Assembly (NCBI RefSeq): GCF_009870125.1
Contig: NC_046679.1
Location: 22,506,001 to 22,570,000 of the forward strand
Origin: Drosophila pseudoobscura
Lineage: Eukaryota > Arthropoda > Insecta > Diptera > Drosophilidae
Length of the DNA: 64,000 nt
Direction: 5' to 3'
Shown: positions 63,401 to 64,000 of the stretch, piece after piece
Layout: every line of letters begins with the position of its first letter
How positions within the stretch are numbered: the stretch's first letter is position 1
Notes under the pieces: model-generated
Seen by the model: only the letters and a program-made list of their open reading frames with translations
Told to the model about the DNA's origin: nothing
The model's database searches: none
Made by a program: the position numbers and the translations under genes

Positions 63401-64000
63401 GTGTGAGGAATTCCTTTCAAATATCTCTCTTGGTGGCCTGCCATCGGAGGAGCATCTGTCAGTCAATTGATTCCATTTCTTGCAACCAACTTTGGCAGAA
63501 GGAACAGCGACACACATGTGATAGAGAGAGACCGTGTTTCCTTTGGAAATGGAACGGCAACGGAAATTAGTTTTGTCCATCATCAAATGACACACATCGG
63601 AACGGAAAAGTGTTGCAGAATATTCTATGAAATGCTTCCATTGGCAGATGCAATATCTATCTTCCATTCAATGTCCATCTGACGCAGCCTTCACTGTACT
63701 TTTTCGTATCTGTACAGAAATAGCTGAGCAAATTGGCTTTGGCTGTGGCTTTGGCTTTGCCATACCCGTAAATCAAAGGCGGTCGGTAGTCAAATAATAT
63801 TCTCACTTTGCCAATTTTGTAGATAACTGCTGCGGGCTGTCGGCCGTCGGCTGTCGGAGGGGGCGGGTGTAACGATCTAGGAAGGGGTTCGTTCGTTACA
63901 ATTATGGAATTACAATTATGGAGGCTAGGAAGCACACACCACACCACACGCGCCTCCGATATCGTCACTAGCCATCGTCTGTGGCCATACACTCGTACGC
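60497..64000 (+). other. Intron of the large gene, running off the right edge
   Basis: No further exon was found. The segment includes a CA run (60,528-60,540), a TA run near 60,640-60,651, two copies of TTGATAATTTATA (60,888-60,900 and 60,999-61,011) and a small perfect inverted repeat at 60,949-60,968. Short open frames lack splice signals. Confidence 0.5.

Noticed and set aside
5731..64000. Transposons, tRNAs or CRISPR-like arrays in the large non-coding region
   Set aside because: I looked for terminal repeats, reverse-transcriptase or transposase frames, tRNA B-box sequences and regular spacer arrays and saw none convincing; a repeat-masker or tRNA scan would be needed to exclude decayed copies.

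Overview
This window is eukaryotic genomic DNA from a drosophilid fly. Short spliced exons have GT..AG introns and AATAAA-type poly(A) signals. Promoters carry Drosophila core motifs: the DNA replication-related element TATCGATA, Ohler motifs 1 and 6, and GAGA tracts. The proteins closely resemble fly ceramide kinase, proteasome beta-7, TMEM9 and SDF2. From memory (not checked), the same genes sit near each other on D. melanogaster 3R around 82E-F. The species is not determined; an obscura-group or similar non-melanogaster Drosophila is a guess.

Positions 1-5,720 form a compact housekeeping cluster: the 3' end of Cerk (+, three exons), Prosbeta7 (+, three exons, 268 aa), a TMEM9-family gene (-, five exons, 240 aa) and an SDF2/MIR-domain ER protein (+, two exons, 216 aa). 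Prosbeta7 and the TMEM9 gene converge. The TMEM9 and SDF2 genes diverge from a promoter of about 290 bp with three DREs. All exon joins were checked by reading frame.

Positions 5,720-64,000 look almost entirely like introns, leaders and regulatory DNA of one very large plus-strand gene with alternative promoters. I see two alternative N-terminal coding blocks: one exon at 23,876-24,183, and a two-exon block at 48,900-49,160 plus 49,235-49,740. Both end in splice phase 2, and both join in frame to a 72-nt exon at 60,425-60,496, which also exits in phase 2. The rest of the protein lies past the right edge. The visible part is Ser/Arg-rich, probably disordered, with repeated RRxS kinase-type sites. 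I do not recognise a domain. Mustard (mtd, OXR1-like), a large many-isoform gene that I remember from this chromosome region, is a hypothesis only. Probable non-coding first exons end at 9,363, 10,805 and 38,096.

The intronic DNA holds several structures worth a look: six GTATCT/AGATAC inverted repeats at 43.0-46.7 kb, about nine copies of a CTTATAC motif in a putative leader, four copies of a 19-nt GCCGTATG-type motif, a tandem duplication at 36.2-36.7 kb, an ATTA/TAAT-dense block at 59.2-59.5 kb and a perfect 20-bp palindrome. I found no tRNA, rRNA, CRISPR array, intact transposon or nested protein gene.
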